NCBI GenBank assembly: GCA_023435725.1
Contig: JAEYRD010000036.1
Location: forward strand, 44,960-108,959
Source of the DNA: Pseudomonadota bacterium
Lineage (GTDB): Bacteria > Pseudomonadota > Alphaproteobacteria > Rhizobiales > Xanthobacteraceae
Direction of reading: 5' to 3'
Length of the DNA stretch: 64,000 nt
Positions 16,600 to 25,059 of this stretch are shown in pieces. Position 1 is the first letter of the stretch, and each line of letters begins with the position of its first letter. A program made the position numbers and the translations under genes. The notes under the pieces are model-generated. The model saw only the letters and a program-made list of their open reading frames with translations. It was not told where the DNA came from and ran no database searches.

Positions 16600-17451
16600 T
16601 CAGGCGCTATAGATGTAGAAGCCCTGCCCGGTCTTGCGGCCGAGATGGCCGGCATCCACCATTTCCTTGAGCAAGGGGGCTGGACGGTATTTGGGGTCGT
16701 TGAAGCCTTTATAGAAGACCTCCATCACCGAAAGCATGGTGTCGAGCCCGACGAGATCGGCCAGCGCCAACGGCCCGATCGGATGGTTGCAGCCGAGCTT
16801 CATGCCGGCGTCGATCTCTTCCGCCGTCGCGATCCCTTCCTGGAGCGCGAAGATCGCCTCGTTGATCATCGGACACAGGATGCGGTTGACGGCGAAGCCA
16901 GGGCTGTTCTTGGCCGTGATCGCCACCTTGCCGACACGCTTGGCGAAATCCAGCGCCTTGGCATGGGTGTCGTCGGAGGTCTGCAAGCCGCGGATGAGTT
17001 CCAGCAGCGCCATCACCGGCACCGGGTTGAAGAAGTGCATGCCGATGAAGCGATCGGGGCGATCGGTCGCGGCGGCGAGCTTCGTGATCGAGATCGAGGA
17101 GGTGTTGGTCGCGACCAGCGTGCGCGGCGACAGCGTGGCGCAAAGGTCCTTCAGGATCTTGACCTTGAGCTCCTCGTTCTCGGTCGCGGCCTCGATGACG
17201 AGGTCGCAATCGGCGAGCTTCGCCCGGTCGGTCGTGCCGGTGATGCGCTTCAGCGTCGCCTCGCGATCCGCCGCCGACATCTTCTCCTTCTTGACCAGGC
17301 GCTCGAGGCTGCCGCCGACAGTCGAAAGCCCGCGGTTCACCGCCGCATCGGAGATGTCGACCATCACGACCGAGAGCCCGGCCGCGGCACAGACCTGCGC
17401 GATGCCATTCCCCATGGTCCCTGCCCCGATGATGCCAACGGTTTGGATCAT
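16600..17451 (-). CDS. hbdA: 3-hydroxybutyryl-CoA dehydrogenase
   Basis: Protein of 283 residues, full length for the short-chain single-domain enzyme. It oxidises 3-hydroxyacyl-CoA to 3-oxoacyl-CoA with NAD, in butanoate and PHB metabolism or aromatic degradation. Seen: the Rossmann start GIIGAGTMGNGIAQVCA, catalytic histidine in GMHFFNPVPVM, substrate motif KNSPGFAVNRILCPMINEA and the C-terminal DLVGLDTMLSVMEVFYK. It is not next to thiolase or crotonase genes, so the pathway is open. Its start is 260 bp from a FixK/FNR-like palindrome. Confidence 0.93.
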   Translation of the reverse strand: MIQTVGIIGAGTMGNGIAQVCAAAGLSVVMVDISDAAVNRGLSTVGGSLERLVKKEKMSAADREATLKRITGTTDRAKLADCDLVIEAATENEELKVKILKDLCATLSPRTLVATNTSSISITKLAAATDRPDRFIGMHFFNPVPVMALLELIRGLQTSDDTHAKALDFAKRVGKVAITAKNSPGFAVNRILCPMINEAIFALQEGIATAEEIDAGMKLGCNHPIGPLALADLVGLDTMLSVMEVFYKGFNDPKYRPAPLLKEMVDAGHLGRKTGQGFYIYSA

Positions 17452-17873
17452 TGCTTCATATCCTTCATCCTTGCGGGCGTGCCAGCACCGGCCCGGCCCA
17501 TTGTTCCTGCACCAGGGTCTAGCACCGCCAACGGGCGGGGGCGACCTGATCCTGCCCTTTCCTTAAAGCATCCATGGCGGGAATAAAGCTGCCTTTCGGG
17601 CACGAATAGGCATGATTTGGCGTCCTGTCCGACCGATTTGCATCGATTTTTGTAACTGGTCCCGCCCGGCCCGCGGCGGAGGGACGGCTGGACGCCCCCC
17701 GGCACGCCTTTGATCCAGATCAATCGGACGATGCGCCGCTCGCGAAGGGTGCCTGTGATTGATGTGCAAACGGCTCGGTTGTCGACACAGAAGCCCTCGA
17801 CCGCAGGTACCCCACGACGTTTTTGTGACATAGGCCACATAGGCTTCGCGCCCCACCTGTTAGCGTCGCGCAC
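17452..17873. other. divergent gap between hbdA and pstS
   Basis: A 422-bp gap with no supported gene. Apart from the FixK/FNR-like site at 17710-17723 I see no repeat or hairpin. I looked for a Pho box ahead of pstS and found none convincing. Confidence 0.5.
17710..17723. promoter_or_regulatory. perfect FixK/FNR-type box
   Basis: TTGATCCAGATCAA is an exact TTGAT-N4-ATCAA palindrome, the consensus for FixK2 and FNR-family activators in rhizobia. It lies 150 bp upstream of the pstS start and 260 bp upstream of the hbdA start. Either promoter, or an unannotated transcript, could be the target. Confidence 0.6.
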
Positions 17874-18926
17874 ATGACAAAACATATTGCGCTGCCAATC
17901 ATCTTCACCGCCCTGCTCGTCGCCACGCAAAGCCTGGCAGTCGAGACCAAAGGAGCTGGCTCAACCTTTGTTTCGCCCGTGATGACGAAATGGATCGACG
18001 CCTACAAGGCGAAGACAGGCAACACCGTCAGCTATCAAGCGGTCGGTTCGAGCATCGGCGTCAACTTGATCAAGAAGGAAACCGTCGACTTCGGCGCCAG
18101 CGACATGCCGCTCGACCCCAAAGAGCTCGACAGGCTCGGCATGATGCAATTCCCGATCGTGATCGGAGGCGTCGTACCGGTGGTCAATATCGATGGCGTC
18201 AAGCCCGGTCAGATCCGCTTCACCGGACAGATGCTCGCCGACATCTATCTCGGCAAGCTCAAGTCGTGGAACGATCCGGCCATACGCGCGGTCAACCCCG
18301 ACATCAGGCTGCCGAACGCGCCGATCACCGTGATCCACCGCATCGACGGATCCGGCACGACGTTCAACTGGTCGAACTATCTCTCGAAGGTCAGCCCGCA
18401 ATGGAAGACGAATGTCGGAGAAGGCACTTCCGTCGAGTGGCCGCTTGGACTGGGCGGCAGGGGCAATGACGGCGTCGCCTCACTCGTCAGCCTCGTTCCG
18501 GGCGCGATCGGCTATCTCGAATACACCTACGCGCTGCAACGGCTCGACAGGATTTCCTTCGGTATGGTGCAGAACAGTGCCGGCAATTTCGTCGTCCCCG
18601 ACGCCGCATCGTTTCAGGCGGCGGCTTCGAGCGCGGACTGGATGGCTGAGAAGGATTTCCATCTCGTGCTCACCAACGCGCCCGGCGAAGACGCCTACCC
18701 GATCACGGCCACGACATTCGTGTTGATGCCGAAGGCGCCGAAATTCCCGGACCGATCCGCGGCCGCCATCGACTTCGTTCGCTGGTCGCTGGAGAACGGC
18801 AAGTCCCAAGCCGAGACGCTCAACTACGTTCCCCTGCCGACCGCGTTGATCGATCAGATCGAACGCTACTGGCAGCAGAACCTTGCAGCGCAAACGGTCT
18901 CGGCAGCGGCTGCGGTCAAGCGCTGA
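17874..18926 (+). CDS. pstS: PstS-type phosphate-binding protein, orphan
   Basis: Protein of 350 residues with a signal peptide (ends QSLAV-ETK) and PstS signatures GAGSTFVSPVMTKWIDAY, VGSSIGVNLI, DFGASDMPL, HRIDGSGTTFNWSNYLS and AIGYLEYTYAL. These line the phosphate pocket in this family, which delivers phosphate to PstCAB. No pstC, pstA, pstB or phoU follows, so it is either a second binding protein for a transporter elsewhere or a related oxyanion binder. The ATG at 17874 is the only start that preserves the signal peptide. Confidence 0.85.
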   Translation: MTKHIALPIIFTALLVATQSLAVETKGAGSTFVSPVMTKWIDAYKAKTGNTVSYQAVGSSIGVNLIKKETVDFGASDMPLDPKELDRLGMMQFPIVIGGVVPVVNIDGVKPGQIRFTGQMLADIYLGKLKSWNDPAIRAVNPDIRLPNAPITVIHRIDGSGTTFNWSNYLSKVSPQWKTNVGEGTSVEWPLGLGGRGNDGVASLVSLVPGAIGYLEYTYALQRLDRISFGMVQNSAGNFVVPDAASFQAAASSADWMAEKDFHLVLTNAPGEDAYPITATTFVLMPKAPKFPDRSAAAIDFVRWSLENGKSQAETLNYVPLPTALIDQIERYWQQNLAAQTVSAAAAVKR

Positions 18927-19158
18927 GGCTTGAAGCGGAGATCGCCGAGCCAAAAGGACACCGCTCGACAGATCGCACCAGACTTGGCTGGCGCACGGTT
19001 CGTTGGCGCCCCCGGCCGAGGTGCGCCAATCCTTCTGGAAATCCTGCCTTGAATCGTGGTCTAGTCGGCGAGTGGACTGCTGCCCGCTCGCCGCGGCGGG
19101 ATTACGCGAGGGTCCATGGAAGGCAGCCCGGTTTGCTGCTGAGTACGGGGGCTCTCGA

Positions 19159-19530
19159 ATGGACGTGATCATCTACCACAATCCCGATTGCGGCACCTCG
19201 CGCACCACGCTTGCGACAATCCGGAGCGCCGGCATCGAACCGCACGTGATCGAATATCTGAAGACGCCGCCGTCACGGGCGCTGCTGCAGCAGCTCATCG
19301 CGCGCATGGGAATCTCGGTGCGCGAGGCGGTTCGCGAGAAGGCGGCGCCCTATGCGGAGCTCGGGCTCGACAATGCGGCGCTGACTGACGATCAGCTGCT
19401 CGATGCGATGACGGCACATCCGATCCTGATCAACCGGCCGATCGTGGTGACGCCGAAAGGCGTCAGACTCTGCCGTCCCTCCGAACTGGTGCTCGATCTG
19501 TTGCCGGCGCAGCCGCGTCAGGCCGGATGA
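19159..19530 (+). CDS. arsC: ArsC-family arsenate reductase (glutaredoxin-linked)
   Basis: Protein of 123 residues beginning MDVIIYHNPDCGTSR, with the catalytic cysteine C11 and the oxyanion-binding arginine in HPILINRPIVVTPKG, both as in plasmid R773 ArsC. The family reduces arsenate to arsenite using glutathione and glutaredoxin. There is no arsB or arsR nearby. The stop overlaps the start of the tungstate permease gene by ATGA, an unusual partner for an arsenate reductase. The open frame extends upstream, but MDVIIYHNPDCG is the standard N-terminus. Confidence 0.88.
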   Translation: MDVIIYHNPDCGTSRTTLATIRSAGIEPHVIEYLKTPPSRALLQQLIARMGISVREAVREKAAPYAELGLDNAALTDDQLLDAMTAHPILINRPIVVTPKGVRLCRPSELVLDLLPAQPRQAG

Positions 19531-20225
19531 ACGACTTCGCGCGATCCGTCGTCGCCGCTCTCACGCTGATCGGCGAGGCCGATGCCGAGCTTCTCGGCAT
19601 CGTGGCATTGTCGGTCCGTGTCAGCCTGACCGCCAGCATCGTCGCGCTCCTGATCGGCGCCCCGATCGGGGTCCTGCTGGCGATCACCCGTTTCCGGGGG
19701 CGGCAGGTCATCATCGTGCTGACCAATGCGCTGCTCGGCCTTCCGCCGGTCGTGGTCGGGCTCGCGCTCTATCTGCTGCTGTCGCGGTCCGGCCCGCTCG
19801 GGGCGGCCGGACTGTTGTTCACGCCGGCCGCCATGGTGATCGCGCAGACACTGCTTGCGACGCCGATCGTGGTGGCGCTGGTGCACCGGCCAGCGAGTCT
19901 GCTCTGGGCGGAGTATGGCGATCTGGCGCGGATCGACGGACTGTCAGCCCTGCGCAGCATGGCACTCCTGTTCGCGCTGGGCCGGACATCGCTGCTGACG
20001 GCGTTTCTCGCAGCGTTCGGGCGCGCGATTGCCGAGGTCGGCGCCATCATCATCGTCGGCGGCAACATCCGCGGCTTCACCCGTACGATGACGACCGCGA
20101 TCGCGCTGGAAACCAGCAAGGGCGACCTGCCGCTGGCGCTCGGGCTCGGGCTGATCCTGCTCGCGCTCAGCGTCGCGGTGTCGACCGTTGCCTTCCTGCT
20201 AGTGGGACGCATTGGGGAAAAATAG
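19527..20225 (+). CDS. tupB: tungstate ABC transporter permease TupB
   Basis: Protein of 232 residues with five to six membrane segments and the binding-protein-dependent permease loop (FGRAIAEVGAIIIVGGNIRGFTRTMTTAIALETSKGD), which is diagnostic for the TupB/WtpB group. It forms the membrane channel for tungstate (or molybdate) uptake. It is translationally coupled to arsC upstream. Its last 27 bp overlap the end of tupA on the opposite strand. The ATPase gene tupC, normally adjacent, is not in the window. Confidence 0.9.
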   Translation: MNDFARSVVAALTLIGEADAELLGIVALSVRVSLTASIVALLIGAPIGVLLAITRFRGRQVIIVLTNALLGLPPVVVGLALYLLLSRSGPLGAAGLLFTPAAMVIAQTLLATPIVVALVHRPASLLWAEYGDLARIDGLSALRSMALLFALGRTSLLTAFLAAFGRAIAEVGAIIIVGGNIRGFTRTMTTAIALETSKGDLPLALGLGLILLALSVAVSTVAFLLVGRIGEK

Positions 20226-21008
20226 CTGCTCGCCGCCGACCTTGTAGCCGGCGATCGCATCCTGGCCCTTCGGCGAGATGAGCCAGTCGATGAAGGCCTG
20301 CCCGTCCTGCGCCCTTACGTTCGGATGCTTTGCCGGATTCACCAGCATGACGCCGTACTGATTGAAGAGGCGCTTGTCGCCCTCGGTCAGGACGACAAGC
20401 TCGCCCCGGTTCTTGAAAGACAGCCAGGTGCCGCGATCGGAGAGAAGATAGGCGTTCGACGACGAGGCCATGTTCAGCGCCGGTCCCATGCCCTGGCCGA
20501 TCTCGCGATACCAGCTGTCCTTGCCTGCGGCGGGATCGACCCCAGCGTCCTTCCACAACCTCAGCTCTGCCGCATGCGTACCGGACTTGTCGCCGCGCGA
20601 GACGAACGGCGCCTTCGCCGCCGCGATCTTGCGCAGCGCCTCCGCAACGTCCTTGCCGCCGGCGATCTTCGCGGGATCGCTTCTGGGACCGATGATGACG
20701 AAGTCGTTGTACATGACGTCGAAGCGTTTCACGCCCTGCCCTTCGGACATGAACTTGTCTTCGGCAGGCCTGTCGTGAACGAATACTACGTCGGCATCGC
20801 CGCGCCGCCCGATGTCCAGCGCCTGGCCGGTGCCAACCGCAACGACCTTCACGTTGATACCCTCGGCCTTCGAGAACAGCGGCAGTAAGTAGCCGAATAG
20901 GCGCGATTGCTCCGTCGATGTCGTCGATGCCACGGTGATGGTCCGATCCTGCGCGAAGGCGCATGTCGACCAGAACAGAATCGCTGCGATGGCGGCAAGC
21001 TTCCTCAT
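20199..21008 (-). CDS. tupA: tungstate-binding protein TupA
   Basis: Protein of 269 residues with a signal peptide (AAIAAILFWSTCAFA-QD) followed by the TupA signature TITVASTTSTEQSRLF and GTGQALDIGRRGDADVVFVHD, both around the oxyanion site. Later marks are FVSRGDKSGTHAAELRLW and ASSSNAYLLSDRGTW. It binds tungstate very tightly in the periplasm for the TupBC importer. It is convergent to tupB with overlapping 3' ends, although in most genomes tupA, tupB and tupC run in one operon. Confidence 0.92.
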   Translation of the reverse strand: MRKLAAIAAILFWSTCAFAQDRTITVASTTSTEQSRLFGYLLPLFSKAEGINVKVVAVGTGQALDIGRRGDADVVFVHDRPAEDKFMSEGQGVKRFDVMYNDFVIIGPRSDPAKIAGGKDVAEALRKIAAAKAPFVSRGDKSGTHAAELRLWKDAGVDPAAGKDSWYREIGQGMGPALNMASSSNAYLLSDRGTWLSFKNRGELVVLTEGDKRLFNQYGVMLVNPAKHPNVRAQDGQAFIDWLISPKGQDAIAGYKVGGEQLFFPNASH

Positions 21009-21367
21009 TGCATTGTCCTCACGCGGGGTGCCGGGTCTTCGAAACTACCCTCGCGAGTGCTGCGAAGGGAACCCCGACGTTCGGTCAGCGCGCGCCCTGG
21101 CGATCCCCGCCAGGCCGCCGCTCAGGAAAGCCGCATTCCCGTACAGGCTGTGCGTAAACATGAAGAAGACCAGCTCCCTGGCGGCGCTTTGTCGCATGCG
21201 GGTTCCCAAGCGACCTTCGTCAGACATCGTCGCAACGCATCACTCGCTAATGAGCGCCGATCCTCACGCCTGTCTCACGCGCCTTGAACCCTACGTGAAC
21301 CCCGGAAGCGGCCTGGAATATCGAGCGCGCGACGCGATCCCTTCACTGGATCGTACTGGAGACTCCC
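21009..21367. other. gap between tupA and a small ORF
   Basis: A 359-bp gap holding the tupA promoter on the minus strand. No gene is supported; ORFs crossing it have no ribosome site and no family features. No clear molybdate or tungstate regulatory palindrome was seen. Confidence 0.4.
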
Positions 21368-21655
21368 ATGATGAAGACAACCATCTTCACCGCCTTGCGG
21401 CTCGTGCTTTCGCTGGCTATGGCCGGCCCGGTGCAGGCTTGGTCCGGACGGGCTGCGATTACTTCGTTACCAGGCGTCGGCTGCATGTCGCGCGACGGAC
21501 GAACAGAATGTGGCGCCCTCGCTTCGATCAGCACCATCCCTATCGCGCATGTTCGCAAGACCGCAGCGCCGCATCCGCGCCTTCGCAGCACGGAGCACGC
21601 GACGACCGCGCTTCCGCGGCAACGCACCTTCCCGATCGCGACGAAGACCCGCTAG
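21368..21655 (+). CDS. possible small secreted protein, perhaps frameshifted
   Basis: The frame gives 95 residues. The first 24 (MKTTIFTALRLVLSLAMAGPVQAW) are a good signal peptide, preceded by GGAG at 21358. The rest is Thr/Arg/Pro-rich without a recognisable fold. A different frame of the same DNA gives a more natural-looking acidic, histidine-rich ending (HHPYRACSQDRS... to DPLAMMHFE, stop near 21675), so a frameshift after the signal peptide is possible. Function unknown. Confidence 0.35.
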   Translation: MMKTTIFTALRLVLSLAMAGPVQAWSGRAAITSLPGVGCMSRDGRTECGALASISTIPIAHVRKTAAPHPRLRSTEHATTALPRQRTFPIATKTR

Positions 21656-21777
21656 CAATGATGCATTTCGAATGAACATCGCAGGCGTCGGCATCGCAAT
21701 CAGTGGACAATCCACGACACAACGGTTGCAGAGCCTCTCGCACGATGTATGTGAAGATGTTCTACAATTGGTCCCAC

Positions 21778-21797
21778 TCACATTGACATCAGTGTGA
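21778..21797. promoter_or_regulatory. operator-like inverted repeat
   Basis: TCACATTG and CAGTGTGA, 4 bp apart, pair at 7 of 8 positions. The site is 74 bp ahead of the GTG start of the repeat-rich protein and overlaps a TTGACA hexamer at 21783-21788, so it could be a repressor site. No regulator is assigned. Confidence 0.35.
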
Positions 21798-21870
21798 CGG
21801 CCGGGCACTTTTTTGCATTGCTGGCGAATCAGCGATTGCCTCACGCCGAGTATCTCTTGGACAACTCCCA

Positions 21871-23373
21871 GTGCTTTCGAGACTGATATCGTTGCTGCGC
21901 CGCATCCCTGCGGTGAAATGGGCGTTCTCCCGATTTCGGCCTTTGTCGCATAGCAGCAGCATCGACGGCGCGCCGGTCGCTGCGGACAAGCCGCAGGCTC
22001 TCATCGTCGACCTCCCAGAGGCTTCTCCCAGCACCCACATCGGCGCTACCCAGTCGCACGACGACGCAGACGGTGCGCCAGCGGTTCCGGTCGCGGTCGA
22101 TGAGACCGCTACCCCCGACGCAGAGAAGAGTCTCTCCGCCGCACCCTCCGATATCAGCGCCGATGAGGATTCGTCCCGCGAGGTGCCGAACAGCGTTGAA
22201 CCGGTCGCGGTCGAGGAGTCCTCGATCTCCGTAGAGGTCGAGAGCGAGCCGGTTGAAATTGCCGATCATATCGTCAGCGGCGATGCATCCCCCGACGAAA
22301 CCGCAGACGTTGCACGGGTCGTCGCAGACGATTCCTCGGCTCCGCTTGCCGACGCCCCGAGCCCTGCAGCTGAATCTTCCGATCTCATCATCGCCAGCGA
22401 GCCATCCGCTGAAGTTGCAGGGGACATCGAGCCCGTCAGCGCAGAGGCCGCGGTCGTTGAGGCCGAAAGCCCGACGGCCGAGATCCCCGATCTTGTCGCC
22501 GCCAGCGAGCCTTCCCCGGAAGTTACCGCGGACGCCGAGCCGATCAGTGTCGACGACGCCCCCATAGCGCTTGCCGAAGCCGAAGGCCCGGCGGCCGAGA
22601 TCCCCGATCCTGTCGCCGCCAGCGAGCCTTCCCCGGAAGTTACCGCGGACGCCGAGCCGGTCAGTGTCGACGACGCCCCCATAGCGCTTCTCGAAGCCGA
22701 AAGCCCGGCGGCCGAGATCCCCGATCCTGTCGTCGCAAGCGAGCCGTCCCCGGAAGCTGCCGCGGAGGCCGAACCGGTCAGCGTTGACGACGCCCCCATA
22801 GCGCTTGTCGAGGCCGAAAGCCCGGCGGCTGATATCTCGGACCGTGTCATCGCCAGCGATCCATCTCCCGGCGTTGCCGCGGATATGCCGCCGATCCCTG
22901 CAGAGGATCGCTCGCCTGCCGAAGCCGTCGCTGCCGACGAAGCTCCGGCAGCCGCTTCCGACGCCGACGCAGGCAGCGAGCCCGCTCCCGCCATCGCGCC
23001 TCCGTCACCAGCGCGCCGCCGGACGCCGAAAACTCCAACGAGGGCTGCTGATCCCGCCGATCGTGCTACGCTGATCCGGCAGCGCTGGGCGGAGACCGGC
23101 ATCCGGATGTGGAATCCGCAGCTTCATGGCACCGGCGACGCGACGCTGAACATCCAGGGGCGCAGCGAGCTGCTGCCGCCTGAGCCCGGCGAGACGATGC
23201 CGCGTTACGACAAGCTCGAATTCAAAATGCTGGGCGGGCAGATCGCCTGCGAGGGCGTCATCGTCGAGGCCCCCGCGCAGGCGAGTCATCGCAGCTTTAC
23301 CCGGCTCGCCGAGCCGCGGAACCAGGACCGGGTCCGCGAGCCCATGCGGGAACGCCGGGCCGCTCTCGCCTGA
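21871..23373 (+). CDS. large Glu/Ala/Pro/Ser-rich repeat protein, function unknown
   Basis: Open frame of 500 codons from a GTG at 21871; no clear ribosome site. The first 25 residues are basic and hydrophobic (LSRLISLLRRIPAVKWAFSRF). Residues about 40-380 are acidic, disordered and contain 39-residue repeats (EIPDPVAASEPSPEVTADAE and VSVDDAPIAL). A distinct C-terminal ~100-residue region follows (IRQRWAETGIRMWNPQLHG, LNIQGRSELLPPEPGE, YDKLEFKMLGGQIACEGV) that looks folded and conserved. I recognise no known domain. Codon periodicity across the frame and repeats that keep the frame (117 bp) support real translation. Confidence 0.7.
   Translation: MLSRLISLLRRIPAVKWAFSRFRPLSHSSSIDGAPVAADKPQALIVDLPEASPSTHIGATQSHDDADGAPAVPVAVDETATPDAEKSLSAAPSDISADEDSSREVPNSVEPVAVEESSISVEVESEPVEIADHIVSGDASPDETADVARVVADDSSAPLADAPSPAAESSDLIIASEPSAEVAGDIEPVSAEAAVVEAESPTAEIPDLVAASEPSPEVTADAEPISVDDAPIALAEAEGPAAEIPDPVAASEPSPEVTADAEPVSVDDAPIALLEAESPAAEIPDPVVASEPSPEAAAEAEPVSVDDAPIALVEAESPAADISDRVIASDPSPGVAADMPPIPAEDRSPAEAVAADEAPAAASDADAGSEPAPAIAPPSPARRRTPKTPTRAADPADRATLIRQRWAETGIRMWNPQLHGTGDATLNIQGRSELLPPEPGETMPRYDKLEFKMLGGQIACEGVIVEAPAQASHRSFTRLAEPRNQDRVREPMRERRAALA
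22369..22944 (+). repeat. five tandem 108-117 bp coding repeats
   Basis: Within the 500-codon gene, units begin at 22369, 22477, 22594, 22711 and 22828. The last four are exactly 117 bp (39 codons) apart; the two beginning at 22477 and 22594 are nearly identical, the first and last are degenerate. Such recent in-frame duplication is likely to vary in number between strains. Confidence 0.85.
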
Positions 23374-23435
23374 TCCTTTCCCTGCGACCATCATCGCGAT
23401 GTGCTAGGCTGATGTCCCGGGACGGGAGGTCGCAT

Positions 23436-23720
23436 ATGCGCGCAGGATCGTTGCCACTGGTCGTGATCGCCGCGCTCTGCATCTCGCAGCCAGCCTTCGC
23501 CGCAGCGGGCAAGCGGCTACGCCATGCGCCTCCGGCTGCTTCTGCCACCGATCCGGTCACGCCCTACAAGACCGACCGGCTCTCATCTTCACGCGGCGAG
23601 CCGATCCTCAATATCCCCGGACAGACCACCGTGCTGACGCGGCAGGTCCTCGACGACATGAACGCAACGAGCCTCAGGGACGCCATGCGCTCGACCGCCG
23701 GCGTGACGATCGGGCGTTAG
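23436..23720 (+). pseudogene. remnant of a TonB-dependent receptor (signal peptide and start of plug)
   Basis: The ORF starts at ATG 23436 after GGGAGG and gives 94 residues: a signal peptide (LPLVVIAALCISQPAFA), a short linker, then IPGQTTVLTRQVLDDMNATS and LRDAMRSTAGVTIGR. The latter is the opening of the plug domain of siderophore-type TonB receptors. The frame then stops at a TAG where a receptor would run on for about 600 residues, and no barrel sequence follows: the next gene is an esterase on the other strand. It is either a truncated receptor gene or a retained short secreted protein. Confidence 0.65.
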
Positions 23721-23742
23721 GCGTTCAGCTCTCCTTGCGCGC

Positions 23743-25059
23743 TCAGGGTATCGGATAGCCCTTCCAGACCCATTCCAGCGCCGACGGCAGCGTTTGCGCG
23801 ATCGTCGGCCGGTCGACGTGCTTGGCGTTGCGCACGAACAGGAACTGGTAGTGATAGCCCTTCTCCGCCAGCACCTTCGCCATGAGTGCATTCGACAAGG
23901 TCCAGTCGTGCATGCCGTCGGGAATGGTGGGATTTGGATAGAACAGGTCCTGATCACCGCCGAAGAACCAGAAGCGGATCGGCTTGGCCGGCGCGGCCAC
24001 GATCAGCGGAACGCCGGGCGGCTCGGCCGGCGTCAGCATGCCGGCCTTGGAGATGAGATTGGGACCGGCCGGCCCCGTCCATGCACTGTGATATTCCCAG
24101 GCGCCGCCGCGCAGCGAAGGATCGTGAGGCCATTGCTGGTTGACCATCGTCGGCGAGAAGGCCAGCACGCGGTGGTAAAGATCGGGATAGAACCACGCCA
24201 TGGTGAAGGCCGCAGCCCCACTCGAGCTCAGCCCCATGGTTGCGCGCCCGTCGGGATTTTTGGTGAGCTTGACGTCCGCATTCTTCTCGACCAGCGGCAG
24301 CACCTCGCGCTCAACGAACTGCGCGTAGGTGCCCGACACCGCGTCATATTCGCGGCCGCGCTGACTGCCCTGCGCATCCTGGCCGCCATTGCCGATCTGG
24401 ATCGCGATCATCGGCGGCACGCGGCGCTGCGCGATCAGGTTGTCGAGTGTCGTGGCGAGATCCTTGTAGGCGTTGGAGCCACCATCGCCGACCACGATGA
24501 ACGGCGCCTCGGTGCCGGGTGCATATTGGGCCGGCACGTAGACGTCGATCGTGCGCGACCAGACGCCGGGATGGCTGGTGGTAACGATCATGTGCGACTT
24601 GTCGTCCGGCGCGGTAACGGTCGTCATGATCGAGGAGTTGGTACAGTCGGCGACATCGTCGCGGACCAGGCCGGGATTGTAGATCGTGCTGTCCTTCGAG
24701 GTCAGCGTGAAAGACTTCGTCGCGCCGCGCGGCACGCCTTCCTTCGCGATGGTCTCAGGCGCGGGATTGTGGGTCGGGCCGATGATGAAATTGCCTTCCG
24801 CGCCCGGCGGCGGCAGCGTGCCGTCAGGCAACTCGGTCGCGCGCGGATAGCTGGGGTTCGTGGGATCGCGCGTTGGCGGCGCCGTCCTGAAATCGAGGCC
24901 CGTCGTGTCGATGAAGAAGGGCGCGGCCTTGTCGGTGGTATTCGCACCGGGCGGCACGGCCATGTTCTGGGTGACGCAGGCCGGCTGCGACAGGGCAGTC
25001 GACGTGAAGGAGACGAGGGAAATCAGCATCCCTGCAAGGACGGGCAATGAACTGGTCAT
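23743..25059 (-). CDS. secreted esterase-family alpha/beta hydrolase
   Basis: Protein of 438 residues from the ATG at 25059, which follows GGGAG at good spacing, with a signal peptide (LAGMLISLVSFTSTALS-QP). The C-terminal ~260 residues are the esterase D / Fes fold: RTIDVYVPAQYAPGTEAPFI, PPMIAIQIGNGG, REYDAVS...FVEREVLPLVEKN, the nucleophile elbow GLSSSGAAAF and a late histidine in NAKHVDRP. Enterochelin esterases and other carboxyl esterases share this fold. It may process a siderophore-like ester, and a TonB remnant is adjacent, but the substrate is unknown. It is divergent from the beta-lactamase gene. Confidence 0.85.
   Translation of the reverse strand: MTSSLPVLAGMLISLVSFTSTALSQPACVTQNMAVPPGANTTDKAAPFFIDTTGLDFRTAPPTRDPTNPSYPRATELPDGTLPPPGAEGNFIIGPTHNPAPETIAKEGVPRGATKSFTLTSKDSTIYNPGLVRDDVADCTNSSIMTTVTAPDDKSHMIVTTSHPGVWSRTIDVYVPAQYAPGTEAPFIVVGDGGSNAYKDLATTLDNLIAQRRVPPMIAIQIGNGGQDAQGSQRGREYDAVSGTYAQFVEREVLPLVEKNADVKLTKNPDGRATMGLSSSGAAAFTMAWFYPDLYHRVLAFSPTMVNQQWPHDPSLRGGAWEYHSAWTGPAGPNLISKAGMLTPAEPPGVPLIVAAPAKPIRFWFFGGDQDLFYPNPTIPDGMHDWTLSNALMAKVLAEKGYHYQFLFVRNAKHVDRPTIAQTLPSALEWVWKGYPIP

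Noticed and set aside
17820..17873. Pho box upstream of pstS
   Set aside because: TTGTGACATAGGCCACAT looks loosely similar, but the two half-sites do not match the direct-repeat spacing of a PhoB site.
22369..22944. CRISPR-like repeat array
   Set aside because: The repeats are 108-117 bp, contiguous, in frame and coding, with no spacers and no cas genes.
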